DNA of 64,000 nucleotides from Pipra filicauda (GCF_003945595.2 NW_024103718.1:1550001-1614000); one strand, 5' to 3'. Shown: positions 12,701 to 24,620, numbered from the stretch's first letter. The notes: generated by a model not told the origin, from the sequence alone. Numbers and translations: made by a program.

Positions 12701-15180
12701 GACCCAATCTATAGGAACCTGACTTTAATTAGTCCTAGTTCTCACAGACTTGTTTCTTTACCAAAGTTCGCATTACCTACTCTTTCATGGTCTGAATTAA
12801 GAGGTAGAAAACAAAAACTTTGTTCGAATTTCTAGAATGTTAACACTGGGTCAACACTCCTGTTCCTTTCCTTCTACTTCTTAATTAGTTAAAAGCAAAA
12901 CTAAGAGTGTAATTTTATTGTGCCAGACCAAGCCACTAATAATAACCTTTCCAAATGGCAAGAGGATGTGGCAACCATCATATATATTTGTCAGTGGAGA
13001 CTATGTAATTGTCATCATCTGGGGAAAAATATGGGAGACAAGCTCGAAACTATCTTTGCCAGAGAAATAAAGTTAACAATTTCTATTTCAACAGTGAACT
13101 AAAATTCATTGATTAGTGTGAGACAGGGCAGATAGACTGAAGGGGCTTCTTAATCACAGTTTATAAATACTTGTGTAAGGAGTCTGTTGTAGAGGGCTCT
13201 TTGTGGCTATATTTGCTATGAAAGTTTGCTAAGCTTAACGAGGTAAGCACATAGAAACTGAAAACAAACTGAACTGGAAGAAAAGGGGGTAAATCTATTC
13301 GTCCCTTTTGAATCATTATGATAATTAATTATTTGTAGAAATAATTTACCACTGGAAAACTTAACAAGGGTCATTGTGGATTTTCTCTCACAAGCAGTCC
13401 TTATGTCAGGATCTCTTTGTAAAGGACACCTTTTAAATCAATCAGAAGTTCCAGTTATAAGCAGGAATTGCTGACTGTAATTTTACAGCTCATGTTATGC
13501 ATAATGACAGATTATCTAATTGTAGTTGTTCCTTCTGGCTGTAATAATTTACTAACCTACATGGAGGCATGTTGTGGCATTTATTTTGTGACCTATAGAG
13601 CTCAAAGATCATAGTGAACTGTGATCCTTTAGGGATAGTGTTTAAATGGATATTGCTCATTTGAACAGACAACAGGTTTTTTGCATGCTTTTGAATGACA
13701 ATGCATATTTAGTGAAGGGGTTTATTTAATTAATTTATTCAGTATGTTCACGGATTTCCTCCACTACAGGCTCTTGTTCTGTGTTATTTTTTGGAAACTA
13801 ATTCTAAACAATACAATTTGGTTGACAAAAATGTGATTGAAATTGGAGCTGGAACTGGGTTGGTCTCCATAGTAGCCAGCTTACTGGGTGAGTATGTGCC
13901 ATTGCTGTTATGGTCTTAGAAATAGCTCTCAGATGAATAGTGGAGGACAAAGGAAGTGGCTTAGTTCTTCTAAAAAGCTGTTGTTTGAGAGCTTCCCAGA
14001 CCGAGAAACAGTAAATTCTAATTGGAAACATGCTTTGTCACTTTTTTTTTTGTCTGAGTGTATTGATGCAAGAAAGGAATAAATATATTGTCATTAACTG
14101 TGTTAAACAGAGGACCAAAATAAGAAATTAGTGGCTTCACAGGATGTCAGTTGGAGCCAGATGTAAGTACGACCAATGCACCCCCTTCCATTTACCAAAG
14201 AAGCTCGTAGATGCCAGGTCACTTTCTATCCATTTGTGTTTCAGTATTTTCCTTCAACATCTTGATTTTTCTGCTACAGACACTGTTGTGTTTTCTCTCA
14301 TGGTAACCTATTCTTCCTCAAGAGTATTCCAAGTCAGTGGTGTCTGCATTTTAACAGAACTTTAGCTTTCTGTAGTCTGAGAAAGCTTCTTTCTCTGTGA
14401 AAAGGAAGAAACCTGAGGCAATGCTTAAATCTTATGCTGACTTCTTGGAGTCAGTAACTGGTATTCCTCTATCCTTAGCTGGTCACTGTACTTTTAACCA
14501 ATGTGATATCAAGACACAATAAGTATATAATTTCTCCCCACCAGCTGCACTTAGATGGCAATCTGTAGAATAGAACTATCACAAACCAAGTATTTATTTC
14601 AAGCACAATGTCTAAGAGTTATTGGGAGCATTTACATTGTTCTGTTAGCCTCAGTGAGAGCTATTTGATAAAACGAGTTCCTTGTGCAGTGGCTTTTGTG
14701 AATGGACTTTTACTCAAGTCTTGAAGTATATTAAAATGTTACATTTGTTTTCTCCATGTCACAGGTGCCCTTGTGACTGCCACAGATTTGCCAGAATTAC
14801 TGGGAAACCTTCAGCACAACGTTCTCCGTAATACAAAGCTGAAAAGCAAGCACCAGCCTTGTGTTAAGGAATTGTCTTGGGGAATTGATCTGGAAAAGAA
14901 CTTTCCTAGGTCTTCCTGTCATTTTGACTACATTATGGCTGCTGATGTAGTTTACCACCATCCGTTCCTGGATGAACTCCTCCTAACTTTTGATCACTTG
15001 TGCAAGAATGATACTGTTATTCTGTGGGCTATGAAATTTAGGTTAGAGAAAGAGAACAAATTTGTGGACAGATTTCAGACCCTGTTTGACTTAGAGATGA
15101 TTTCTAATTTCCCCAGTTTGAACATAACCTTGTATAAAGCAATGAGGAAAGACAGCATGAAAGCCAACCTTCCAAACTGA
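723..15180 (+). CDS. METTL21E: METTL21E, protein-lysine methyltransferase-like 21E (four coding exons)
   Basis: The coding sequence joins 723-792, 11257-11414, 13770-13887 and 14765-15180, giving 253 residues plus TGA. All three introns have GT-AG ends, and the exon phases (1, 0, 1) fit without a frameshift. The product is a class I SAM-dependent methyltransferase of the METTL21 (MTF16) group. SAM-binding motif I, EIGAGTGLVSI, lies at residues 100-110. The acidic residue after strand 2 is D123 in VTATDLP. The family DxxY motif is D176-V-V-Y179 in AADVVYHHPF. The conserved YGAVVWPS segment covers 69-76. The N-terminal stretch with VAEIMRR, FPALIT and ITEATDCYGAVVWP matches METTL21E rather than METTL21C as I know them. 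The ATG at 723 is supported by an in-frame TGA at 714-716 and a purine at -3. Relatives are known in skeletal muscle, where substrates such as p97/VCP or Hsp70-type chaperones have been proposed. The substrate here is inferred only. I see no truncation or missing catalytic residue. Confidence 0.93.
2501..2702 (-). mobile_element. CR1 LINE fragment (3' end only)
   Basis: The plus strand starts TCATAGAATCACAAAAT and continues with GGTTGGAAGAGACC, then GATGAGGCATCCACAGCTTC and GGCAACCTGTTCCAGTG. This is the reverse complement of the CR1 3' end. The copy lies on the minus strand inside METTL21E intron 1. It is heavily 5'-truncated, about 200 bases, as most avian CR1 copies are. Confidence 0.9.
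4008..4058. repeat. 21-base tandem repeat, about 2.4 copies
   Basis: The unit CATTAAYGCTCAYCCTAAAAG occurs at 4008-4028 and 4029-4049, and a partial third copy follows to 4058. A short CA run comes next. The copies differ at two positions. Confidence 0.85.
5981..6056. repeat. AT dinucleotide-rich low-complexity block
   Basis: Imperfect TA repeats interrupted by C and G, lying within METTL21E intron 1. Confidence 0.85.
11257..11414 (+). CDS. METTL21E: METTL21E second coding exon
   Basis: The acceptor is a good pyrimidine tract, TTTTTCTTCCAG at 11245-11256, and the donor is GTACAA at 11415. The exon encodes residues 24-76. These include an acidic start (EKEDEQ), IVAEIMRR, the aromatic HENWEGFHF segment and the signature ITEATDCYGAVVWPS. 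The exon ends on a complete codon (TCG), which fits the next exon. Confidence 0.9.
11415..13769 (+). other. METTL21E: METTL21E intron 2
   Basis: Intron of 2355 bases with GT-AG ends. It contains a T-run of about 14 at 12370-12383. A 165-codon minus-strand open frame at 11148-11645 overlaps exon 2 antisense and extends into this intron. I see no protein signature in it and treat it as a shadow. Confidence 0.8.
13770..13887 (+). CDS. METTL21E: METTL21E third coding exon (SAM-binding motif I)
   Basis: The acceptor is CACTACAG ending at 13769 and the donor is GTGAGT at 13888. The exon encodes residues 77-116, beginning ALVLCYFLETN and carrying the glycine-rich loop EIGAGTG (100-106) that binds S-adenosylmethionine. 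It ends in phase 1 and continues as the glycine of SLLG in the last exon. Confidence 0.92.
13888..14764 (+). other. METTL21E: METTL21E intron 3
   Basis: Intron of 877 bases with a consensus GTGAGT donor and a CACAG acceptor. No repeat or gene was recognised inside. Confidence 0.85.
14765..15180 (+). CDS. METTL21E: METTL21E last coding exon
   Basis: The acceptor is CCATGTCACAG ending at 14764. The exon encodes residues 116-253 and terminates with TGA at 15178-15180. It carries TATDLPELLGNLQ (post-II acidic residue D123), KELSWG, FDYIMAADVVY (DxxY motif, D176 and Y179) and the C-terminal segment WAMKFRLEKENKFVDRF followed by NFPSLNITLYKA, all in the family order and spacing. Confidence 0.93.
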
Positions 15181-15360
15181 TGGCCTGAAAGTGAGATATA
15201 GGAAGGTGACAGTTTCAGCTGTTCTGTAGCTTGTTCTCTTTTTAATAATTTCCATGTTAGTAGCTGCTAACGTCTACGTGAATCACAGTTTTAGAGGTAG
15301 CTAAAACAAAGCATCTGATTCCTAGTGCCTCCCTAATAAATTGCTAAATTCAATTTGCTG
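15181..15360 (+). other. METTL21E: METTL21E 3' untranslated region (first likely end)
   Basis: This is non-coding sequence directly after the stop codon. The first canonical polyadenylation hexamer is at 15335-15340, so a short 3' UTR of about 180 bases is likely. The exact cleavage site is not visible. A longer form ending near 16.2 kb is possible. Confidence 0.5.
15335..15340 (+). terminator. METTL21E: Polyadenylation signal AATAAA, proximal
   Basis: An exact AATAAA lies 155 bases after the METTL21E stop codon. It is the first canonical hexamer downstream and the best candidate for the transcript end. Confidence 0.55.
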
Positions 15361-18300
15361 ATAGTTTTATACACAGAAGAGATGTACTTTTGACATTCTC
15401 TTGACTTTTACGTGCTAAGATGACAACTTTAATAAGTTTCACTGGTCTTACCACTATTGTTATGGGTCATGTAATGAATATTTCCAAAAGCTTTCAGCTA
15501 CAGCTTTGAGTGGTGTCTTATATGATCAACCAATCATTTAAAACTCAAGACTGTCATGAATCTTTGCATTTAAAAGTTGAGGTGTTAAATATGATCTTTT
15601 CCCATTCTCACTATCATGTTAATCCTTCCTTAGAACACCCTTAATAGGATGTTGAATTAGCTGAAAAAAAACCTTACTACCTATATTGTCATAATACAGG
15701 GATAGAATATATTAGTTACCCTTTGATTTAATAATTATGCTTTCATTTTTTATTTAGATTTGGAGATTCTTCATCAGCTGCACACATGAGGCAAGAGGGA
15801 GTTAAATGTTTTGTTGCTTGAACAAGTGCTCAATATGTAAGTTGTATAAGAAGAGTACAGCATATCACCAGCTGCCCTTTGCAAAGACCTTAGATTCTTG
15901 GATGTCTGCTCCTCCAAAAATAGACAGTTATCTGGACATCAGGGAACAACAATGGAAAAATGATGGTGACCATGAAGAGAGGAGCTTTGCACTGCCGGCT
16001 GCTGGTGGCTGGAGGTAGAAAACTAAACCAACCTGTCATAGTGTGCCTGAGGCATGGACAGGCTTAGATATTTGTTTGGTTTTGTGATACGGACAAACAA
16101 AATACTTTCCTCCTAGTCCTCAGGATTGTGTGCTTCTGTTTACAGTGGCCTATCCAATAGTTTTCTTATGGGGAGATTAATAAAATTATTCTTTCCACAT
16201 ACCGTATTTTCTGATTCTGCTTGATTTTGAAACCTTCAAGTCCCTTGCAGGCTAGAGAAGAGAGCTTTATCACCTCTGCTGTAGCAGGCAATTGCCCTAG
16301 CTATATGAAGGCTCTGGGGACTGCCAGTCTTTAACTTTTTAGCCACTATCTGTACTTCCTCAAAGTGTATTTTATCTATTGTAGATTTGAGCATTTTTTT
16401 ATTGTTGACTTCCAGAGCATACTAGTGTTTATACCTCTGATTGGGGCAGATGCATGCTACTTATGTACTCTGCTGCCTGGCACAAGTACAAGGCAGAATT
16501 ATGGTAAATAGCTGGTACAACTGGGATGTACTTTTTCTTCCAGCTGAACATTGGGTTTTCTTGGGACTAAGGTGCTTGGTGTTAGAGATGAAGTGTTGCA
16601 GAGAGGAGAGGCTGAGCTGCCAAGCTTTTCCAGTGGGAGCTGGGTATCCTATGTGTGAAAGGAGGTATTGAAGAAAATTTTGGGGAAGAGCAGATGAGGA
16701 TGTGGCAGGAGGGATCTGTTTTTGGAGGGAGGGTTGCAGAGAAAAGGTAGCTGTAGGGAGAAGGTCAGATGGAGAAAAAGAAAGAGAATAGTGAGACTGA
16801 CTTCAAAAAGTTTTAAGAACCATAGCACCGCCTTTCTTGCTACTGACTGTAGTGGGGGCATCCTTGGCGAGACATGGATAAAACTAAAGCAATCAGTAGT
16901 ATGTCTTAGCCCAGGACAACAAATGAGAAGAAAGGGAGTCAAGTCTACTTTCTAGCTTTCCTGATGAGAGATTGCATGTGAGATTTTGGTTTGGAGGTTA
17001 TTGGAGAAAAAGCTTCTAATCCTCATCAGTTAGTTTCCTGTGACAAGGTTTGTAGATACAGGTAGCATCTTTTATTGGATCAATCAGTATAGCTAGAAAA
17101 TTAGATTCTATGCCATCTGGCAGGAAGTATTACCCCTCCTTACAGATGTTATTATGCACATGGCCTTAGATCATTACAGCTGTAGAAAAACATGACTGCA
17201 AAATGGAAATATTTTTCCAGACTGTTTAATAGAAATAGTTCAGTGTAGGTGAATAAAGAAACAAACACGGATCTCTACCATTGCTTGATTTCCTTTCCCT
17301 GCTTCCTTATAACTTGTTTGCAACCATCAAATCTACTGCAATTGACACTGTAATCCATGTATCCAAAAGGGCATCTCTGTCTACAAATACTTTACGGATA
17401 AATGGATTGGGACTATAAGTACTCAATAACAGTGAAATTATCTGGTGAATTCCAAAGTTATGAAGGCTAAAGAGGAACGCTACAGTAAAGTGGTTAAGTG
17501 TGATCACTTTTAAACAGCTAACTAGCCCTCCTGTTTGGGCCGCAGACTGACCCCTGCTGAGCTCCTGCTGAAGTCAACAAGAGATGTGTTTGTCGAATGG
17601 ATTTGAGATTGGCCACTTTAGGTTCAACAGCTTGTTAATATTTACTGGAACGTAACATCAGTTCTCTTTCTCACAAGTTTGCCTAGCACTGCTGTGTGAA
17701 GCTTCCTGGGAAATCTCTGGTGACTGGCTGCTCTATTGTACAGCCAACTTTTGTCCTCTGGTGTGATGGGCAGGTTATTAGCCATGACCAGTGGAGGGTG
17801 AGGTTGTATATCACATTTGCCTATGGAGTTTAATTCTGCTCTTTGAGAACAAGTCTCACATGAATGTCAAGTATTACTGACCCCTAAATTCAGTAATAAT
17901 TTTACTAGCCACCTATTCTTAGTTTTAACATTTCAGATAAAGGATCAAATTGTTATTCAGTGCATTATGTTGCTCATACACTGGCATTTGTATCTGTAGT
18001 TTGTGAAAGGCAGAAGGAAAAGAAGGTCAATTAAATTTGTGGGTGAAAGAGCTTCACCTTTGAGGAATGCCAGAGAATCTGCCTATGCTGGTAGGTTTTT
18101 GCAGTCTCTCATAGAGTGTTATGGTAATCATACTAATTGAAAAGATAAATTGGGATGTATGGTATAAGTTAAATCCATTCCTCTGATTTTCTGTATTCCA
18201 ATATAAGAATAACTTACTGAGCAACACTATAATTAAGTAACTTGATGGTATTTGCTAAATTTTCCCCAAACAATGTTTTTCAAGTGCTAACCCTAACTCT

Positions 18301-18675
18301 AATGTTTTCAGGAAGGGTTCTTTCTGCATAAAGTATATATAAAATCATTACAGTGATTTACTTTGCTGCTTATCATACAATAATTTCATCAAGGTATTCT
18401 ACAATTCATTGTTGTTTCTTTCTTAGAATTAAAGTAACAAACACTTTCAACATTGTACAGTTTCCATATGGTAATATTGTGCTTTTGTCTCTGTCTTGCT
18501 GAATTGCCGTGTTGCAACTCTGAGTGATTTGGTTTCATTTGCATTATTACACCCACCCATGTGGCCTCTTGCCTCCTATAAAAACTGTAAGAAAAAGCTG
18601 TAGCTGCTGAAAAATTAGAAAAAAGCATTCAAGTGACAGTACAGATCTATTGTGCAAAACCTCATTTTTGTTTAG
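15361..18675. other. Intergenic, nothing recognised
   Basis: Sequence downstream of METTL21E. The short open frames at 15806, 16441, 16649 (minus) and 16722 have no motif or splice context I trust. The second of two AATAAA hexamers lies here. Confidence 0.5.
16179..16184 (+). terminator. Polyadenylation signal AATAAA, distal candidate
   Basis: A second exact AATAAA about 1 kb after the stop codon could give a longer METTL21E 3' UTR. The motif is common by chance in AT-rich DNA, so confidence is low. Confidence 0.2.
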
Positions 18676-18787
18676 AAGCAGCAATGGAGCCCCAGCCTAG
18701 GAAATGCGATTACCAAAAATATCCAAATAACTACCCATGGCACAAATGGCAGTTGAATGATGAAATTAACCATTCTACAAGCACTAG
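18676..18787 (+). CDS. Candidate coding exon of an unidentified gene (with ATG)
   Basis: The segment is preceded by a T-rich acceptor (TTTTTGTTTAG, ending at 18675) and followed by a consensus donor GTGAGC at 18788. An ATG at 18684 has a purine at -3 and G at +4. The frame is open to the donor and gives 34 residues plus two bases (phase 2). The predicted peptide starts MEPQPRKC and includes YPNNYPWHKWQ, rich in aromatic and polar residues. I do not recognise the family. It lies 3.5 kb downstream of METTL21E on the same strand. A chance exon-like segment is a real alternative. Confidence 0.3.
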
Positions 18788-19468
18788 GTGAGCAGAAAAT
18801 ATTAAAAGGATACCACACATGTCCTCCTTAATTGATCTTTAATGCCAATTACCATTGAGTATGTCAGCACAGGAAACTTGGGGTGTTTGATAAATGTAGT
18901 ATTTCTTCAGATGACCAAGTCCTGAAACCTAAATGGATTTAGAAGGCTCCAATTCATCTAACAGCCTTTGAATTCTGAAGACCTGAAAGGTGCAGGACTT
19001 TTCCCTACTCATAGCCACTCTTACTGCACTGGTAACCAGTTCAATGAGAAAGAGATATAGATGCTATCAAAATATTACTACTCCATGGATGTAATTAAGA
19101 AATTGACATGTTCATTCTTATAATAACTCTGTGACATAAGGGAAATATTTTTACTCAGGTGTAAAACAAAGGGGAGACTAAGCTAACTATCAGGTGATTT
19201 AATGTCAGTTAGTGGTAAGGTCAGTACCAAAGTTCTTTCACAGTAAAAATAACATTTCCCGTGCTTTGAATTTGTTCACATTAAGAAAAAAAATTATTTT
19301 TCATATTGAGTAAAAACAAATGCTTCCATACCACTCTAAATAAATAATAAACACCCTAAAAGTATAAGCACACAGCAATAAGCAAGAGTAAAATATCAAT
19401 TTTTCCTTTTGCATAGTTATGCCATCCAAACACACAATACGCAGACAGTATTGGATACTCTGGAATTT
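18788..19468. other. Possible intron or intergenic, nothing recognised
   Basis: AT-rich sequence between the candidate exon and an old CR1 fragment. No repeat or open frame stands out. Confidence 0.4.
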
Positions 19469-20030
19469 CAGAATCATTCAGGTTGGAAGGCACCTCTGAA
19501 GGTTATCTAGTCCTACCTCCTGGCCAAATCTGAACCAGATTCAAAGTATGAAGAGGTTACTCAGTTTCTCTAGTTGGTACATGAAAATCTTGAAAAAAGG
19601 ACATGTCACAATATATCTGAGCAGCCTGTTAATTTCTTTTTTTCCCCTCTCACATAACCAAATGGAATTTTTCTTGCTGCAACTGGGCATCTGTCTTTTG
19701 TCATTTTGCAGTGCACCTTTGGCTTCATCTTCTCTATAACTCTCTTGTTATGTAGCAGAAGACAGCTATGAAATCCACCTCTAATCTTCCTCTCAACAAA
19801 CCCGGTACTCTCAGCCTTTGCTTCCTTCAGCCTCTGAACCCTTTTAGTCCTTCTCTGGATTCTCTTTAGTTTGTTAAGATTTCTACCATTAATGGTTCCA
19901 CAAGTGGACTGCAGATGGGGTGTCATTATGCCACATACTGGGATAATTATCACTTTGAATGATCTGCTGGCTACACTCTTGACAATGAAGTTAACTGGCA
20001 TTATCTGCAGGAATATGTGCAGGGTGCCAT
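19469..20030 (-). mobile_element. Old CR1 LINE fragment
   Basis: The plus strand starts CAGAATCATTCAGGTTGGAAGG and later reads CCTTCTCTGGATTCTCT followed by TTTGTTAAGATTTCT, as in antisense CR1 3' regions. It is diverged and lies on the minus strand. The 142-codon minus-strand open frame across it (19606-20034) is not a real protein. The far boundary is approximate. Confidence 0.65.
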
Positions 20031-21100
20031 GCATTTAAACCTCTTCTCACGGAGTGCAAATCCACTCCCGTCTTTATCCTCTCTTCTTGTCCTTCTTAAA
20101 GACCTGTGGATCACAGCACTGCAGTTGTGCCATTTATCTGAAATACAAGGCTCTAAAATATACATGTAACCATTACTATCTCTGAGAAAGAGTGATAATT
20201 GGAAATCAAGAGACAAGTAAATCGGGATTACTTAAAAGATGCTGACTCTTACGAGTTATACGGGCATGAAGTCTAAATGTACTGAAATCCTGAGTGCTTA
20301 TGTTCTAGGAAGTCCATAATTAGATGAGTGTTCTATAGAAGTTCATTGATTGTTAGAGATTATTAACGTCTAGTATGAGATTACTGTATTATTGGATTAC
20401 CCACATTATGCATTATCAGATGATTATTATTACAAATTCTATTATTATTACAACTTATTACAAAATACTGTCCTCCATGTTATGTTATTGACCCTACTCA
20501 CTTTCTTTCAAGCTTGAAAACAGTTCATGTAAATAGAAATGTTGTTGCTCTCATGACGCCTGTGATTATTATACTCCTGTGTGCAGCAATAACTGTGGCA
20601 CTCCAAGGTGCTCAACCTTGGCAGCAGAGTAGAAGGCTCATTAGATATTGACTGTATTCCTATCAGAAGTCAATCAGCTTATAGTAGCATTAGCACTTCT
20701 GAATTAATTGGTAGAAGTGTATGAACACTCTGGGTAACTGTACAGATTTCTTGATAGCAGAGACCATCTTTGTTCAGAACATATGATTTCTCATTATTTT
20801 TTCTGCTATTCTCTCAAAATAAAATTGTTAACAATGTTCCCCAAGTGGCCTGAACAGCCAAAACACATGGTCCAGGTGACCTAACAGTGAAACCCTAGAA
20901 CATTCTGCTGTCATGCTGCTGTGAACAGTAAGAAAGACACCTGGCTCCATTTCAGTTTATTAAATCAAACAGTGTTGCTTTGCTTTACAAAGGGAATACA
21001 CACATGGAGATAGACTGGAGGATAGATGGAGTCAGACTAGAGTCTGATTTAGAGGTTCAGAGACTACACGAGGAAAGAATGCTTTCTTACCCATTTCAGA
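20031..21100. other. Intergenic, nothing recognised
   Basis: The stretch contains an ATT/ATTATT-rich section near 20380-20470. No coding signal was seen. Confidence 0.5.
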
Positions 21101-21176
21101 TCACAGAATCACAGCATGGGTAAGGTTGGAAGGGACCACAGAGGGTCGTCTGGTCCAACATCCCTGCTCAAGCAGA
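21101..21176 (-). mobile_element. Short CR1 LINE fragment
   Basis: TCACAGAATCACAGCATGG, then GGTTGGAAGGGACC and TCTGGTCCAAC, are the reverse complement of the CR1 3' end. Only about 75 bases remain. Confidence 0.85.
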
Positions 21177-22412
21177 GATGACTGTTAAAATATTTTAAAG
21201 TGCACTCCATAAACACAGTCTGCCTCTTTCCACTCCTTCATCAAAGAAGGAAGCTTTTGGAGAGTATTTTAATCTGAATAAGATGACAAACCTCACAGTT
21301 TCACAGACTCATCTGGGCAGTGACACTGAATATCTGATGACCTCTGCTAGTACCCCATCTCCAGAAACCCAGTGCTCTAACACAGGGGCCTGAAAGACTC
21401 TGGTTTTGCCTACATGGCAGATAGAGACTCTTCAACATTTAAAATCTGGTTTTCCTAGCAGGACGGTAGGCAAACAAACAATTTCAGTCAAAATGAGTTT
21501 GTTGGAACTGATATATTCTGTAAAACCAGTGTTTTGTACTGTAAACTGACTTTGTCAGGAGAGTCCTAACAATTTCTAATTAGGCAAATGCAACAGGGGA
21601 AAAAAAGCTATTAAACAAGCTGTACAGAAGGTTGCAGAGATAAGAAATCATATGGAAATTATTGCTGAGCTATGTAAAATAGCCCAGCTTTATTCAATAC
21701 TTGTTTGCAGTCCAGTGCCCATATTTCAGTAAACTCCTAGCAGATAGTCTGTGTAGTAGCCATAAATAGCTAAATAATAGAGGCAGGAAAACATTTGTAT
21801 AAGAAAAATTGTCTGACACAGCCTGTGAAGAGGAATCTGCTTTTTGGTTAGTACATAAGGATGCTCACTGGTAATCTCAACACTATCACAGGTTGTAATA
21901 GTTGGGGGAAAAAAAGAATGTCAGAGTATAGCAAGACGATGAAAGAATAGATCTGGGATTCTTTTTCATGCATGTGGCCTTGTTAATTTTTTTCTTTTTC
22001 ATGGAAGTTTGATATCAAATATATTTTAGACAGTGATTGGAAGCCTCCTTGCTGTGTCTTCCTAGCTGAAAGCCGTTTGTCGTGCACCACCACTTCCCAG
22101 TCTGGGTCAAGAGACACCTGCTGTTTCTCTCAGTGGGAGAAGGAGTTATATAATTTAAACAAACTGGCTCATTACCAAGGTGTTTAAATTCTGTATAATG
22201 TAAATGTAGAGATGGAGGCACTGATGGTAAGCACATTTGAAGACTAGGCAGATCTCTGGAGGCATTACTGTCTGCTTATTGTCTAGGGATGTTTGTGAGA
22301 CTTCCACTGCATTACATACAGGCTGTGGCTATATGGCAACTGCTGATTAACTAGTATCCTATGCAGTGCTGCAAGTCCTGTTGGATGCAGTCAACATCTT
22401 TCATCTACCTAT
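21177..22412. other. Intergenic, nothing recognised
   Basis: No repeat family, open frame or splice-flanked exon could be supported here. Confidence 0.5.
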
Positions 22413-22482
22413 TTTCTCTCCTCTCCCTCTCTTTCTCCCTCTCCCTCTCTCTCTCCTTCTCCCCTCCTCTCCTCCCCCTTTC
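22413..22482. repeat. Polypyrimidine (CT-rich) tract
   Basis: About 70 bases made almost only of C and T in CTCTCC and CCCTCT units. Mirror-like purine/pyrimidine tracts of this kind can form triplex structures. Confidence 0.9.
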
Positions 22483-24596
22483 TGGCACTGTAATCTTGTG
22501 TGACACACTTTTTCAGAACACAAACATCTAGGTTTTCCTATGCCTGGGAATTAGCACAGAGAAATGCTACACTTAGTGTAGTATGCTAAGGCTGCACAAT
22601 GCTATTTGTGTCCCTGCTGAAACCCAAACCCTATTCTCCAGTCTCTTTTTACAGGGATTCTTGTTAATGAGGGCTCATTGCAACAGGAGGGCAATACATC
22701 TCTTAGTATGCAAGAAGTTTCACTTGATCTTGTCTCAGTATTTGGAGTTTATACCACCCTTCTGCTGTTCCTTGCCATCCAGGCTGACAGTGGCAGGTGT
22801 CTGTCTCCTCCTTCGACCAGAAAGTTCTTTCCAAAGGGCTAACAGCCTGTTCTCTCCTGTGAAATACAATCACCAAACAAGTGTGCTGAAGCTCTGGGAA
22901 GTAAGAACCTTCCACCTTTTTGCATGTTTAAGGCCACTTTGTGCCTACAGAGATGCATAGCACCACCATGGGCTGAGTCTTCCCTCCGGGTAATCAGGGA
23001 TCTGTCCATACAGGAGACCAATACATTGAGCAGTGTGTTGCTAGTGTATTCTCCCTAAGCCAAGAGCATAATTGTAACTGAGCTGAGCAAGCAATGGAAA
23101 GATTGTGATAATATCTTGAAAGCATTGGATATAAAGGGGGACTTTTAATAACTGGAGAATAAGACTGTTCAGGAAGACCCTGGTTGTACCTGTCTAGAGA
23201 CGAAAGATCTAGAGGACTTGCCTTTTTGAGGCAAAGATGAGTCAAGGTACTGTGAGATTTAGAAGTGGATTCTGTCACTGTTTGAGGAACTTTACTGCCT
23301 CTATTTGGGAATTTATGGCCTGCTGCTTGAAGTTTTATGATATTAATGGAATGTCTCAGTTTGATGTCTCCTCTGTTGCATTGTCCTTCAGTCTTTTTTC
23401 TCATCCAAGAACCCCCTCCATCATTCATGGGTGTGTTGTTGTGAGTCACCTGCACAGTGAGTGAACCCATAGCCACAAAACGGGTGTTTTCTTGGCACAA
23501 AAAGAAGGAATATCTATGCCTTTTAAAGATGTAATCTCTGTAGGTACTTTGACACTTGTCCTGACATGGCCTAGAAGGCTTTCCTGGAAATCTGATACAG
23601 AAGAAAAAAAAGATTTGTGCTAGGACTGCTGGCGACTATGTATGTGAGCTCCATAACGCCACTTTGAAAAGGACCAGTTAGAGTTTCTTTTCCATTACTT
23701 GATCACATCTTAAACCCCCACTTCTTTCATTTATGCCTATCAAAAATCAGACTACTGACTGTATCAGTATATATCCTTGGAAATCATTACCCTGACAGTA
23801 TTTTAGTAGCCTGGAAACCATAATGAAGAGTGTCACCTACAAAAATGGGTGTTAGGTGAGATGGTATCTCCCATCTCAAGCCAAGTCTGAGGAGGTTGAG
23901 CTTGCTGGCTTGGCAAAGTGTCTGCATGTAAATAGTAGGAGCTGCTGACAGAATAAGATTTAGCATACTGTGGGCTATATAAGGGACACCATAACATCTG
24001 TTCTCCCATGAATGTTCATCAGTCCAGCATGGGACTGAAAAAAGCTGTTGCACACTTCAGAAGATGAAAGAGATAAAGTTGTTGAACTGTAGTATCAAAA
24101 AATATTAATGTTTAGTGTATGCATTTCTGCACTCTTCTGTCACACATGAGCTATTTATTCTTTTAACTTGGATGTTGCTTTTCCATATTTTACAATATTT
24201 GATTATTTTTTTTTACCACTTGTGATGTGTTCACATTTGATAAGGAGGAATGAAATTTATCCCACTAAACTCAAAACCCAGAAATGCTGCTAGAAGGATT
24301 TACAGACAGATAAACAAGTTCTGTTTAATTAAAGACGTACCAGCTGAAGAAATGGTTAGATAATGAATACTTTAAGCTTCTCTCTTGTTACTTAATTCGA
24401 GATAACAGTGTTAGTTAGTCTTCAGCTTTGATCCAGAAGTACAGGGATCCAATTTCTGTCTCCATTTCCAGACCCACCTGTCACACATGGATAATAATCA
24501 GGGATAGTTTTACCTTTCCCAAAATAAGTCTAAAAGCGTGAAAGGCTGCTGTTGGCCACTGGAGGTCACTGTAGCTCTACACACAAGTACACACAC

Positions 24597-24620
24597 AAAA
24601 AAAAAAAAGAAAAAAAAAAA
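24597..24620. repeat. A-rich run after a short CA repeat
   Basis: ACACACA leads into a poly-A run broken by a single G. This could be simple sequence or the tail of a decayed retrocopy. Confidence 0.8.

Noticed and set aside
19606..20034. 142-codon minus-strand open frame
   Set aside because: It lies within the CR1 3' region and does not match CR1 ORF2. It is a by-product of the repeat.
22649..22795. Possible exon between a TTTTTACAG acceptor and a GTGTCTG donor
   Set aside because: It is open in one frame, but that frame is not the one left by the 18.7 kb candidate exon. The donor is weak and no motif is seen.
22994..23500. 168-codon minus-strand open frame
   Set aside because: There are no recognisable motifs and no splice context, and other frames overlap it on both strands. 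It is most likely chance.
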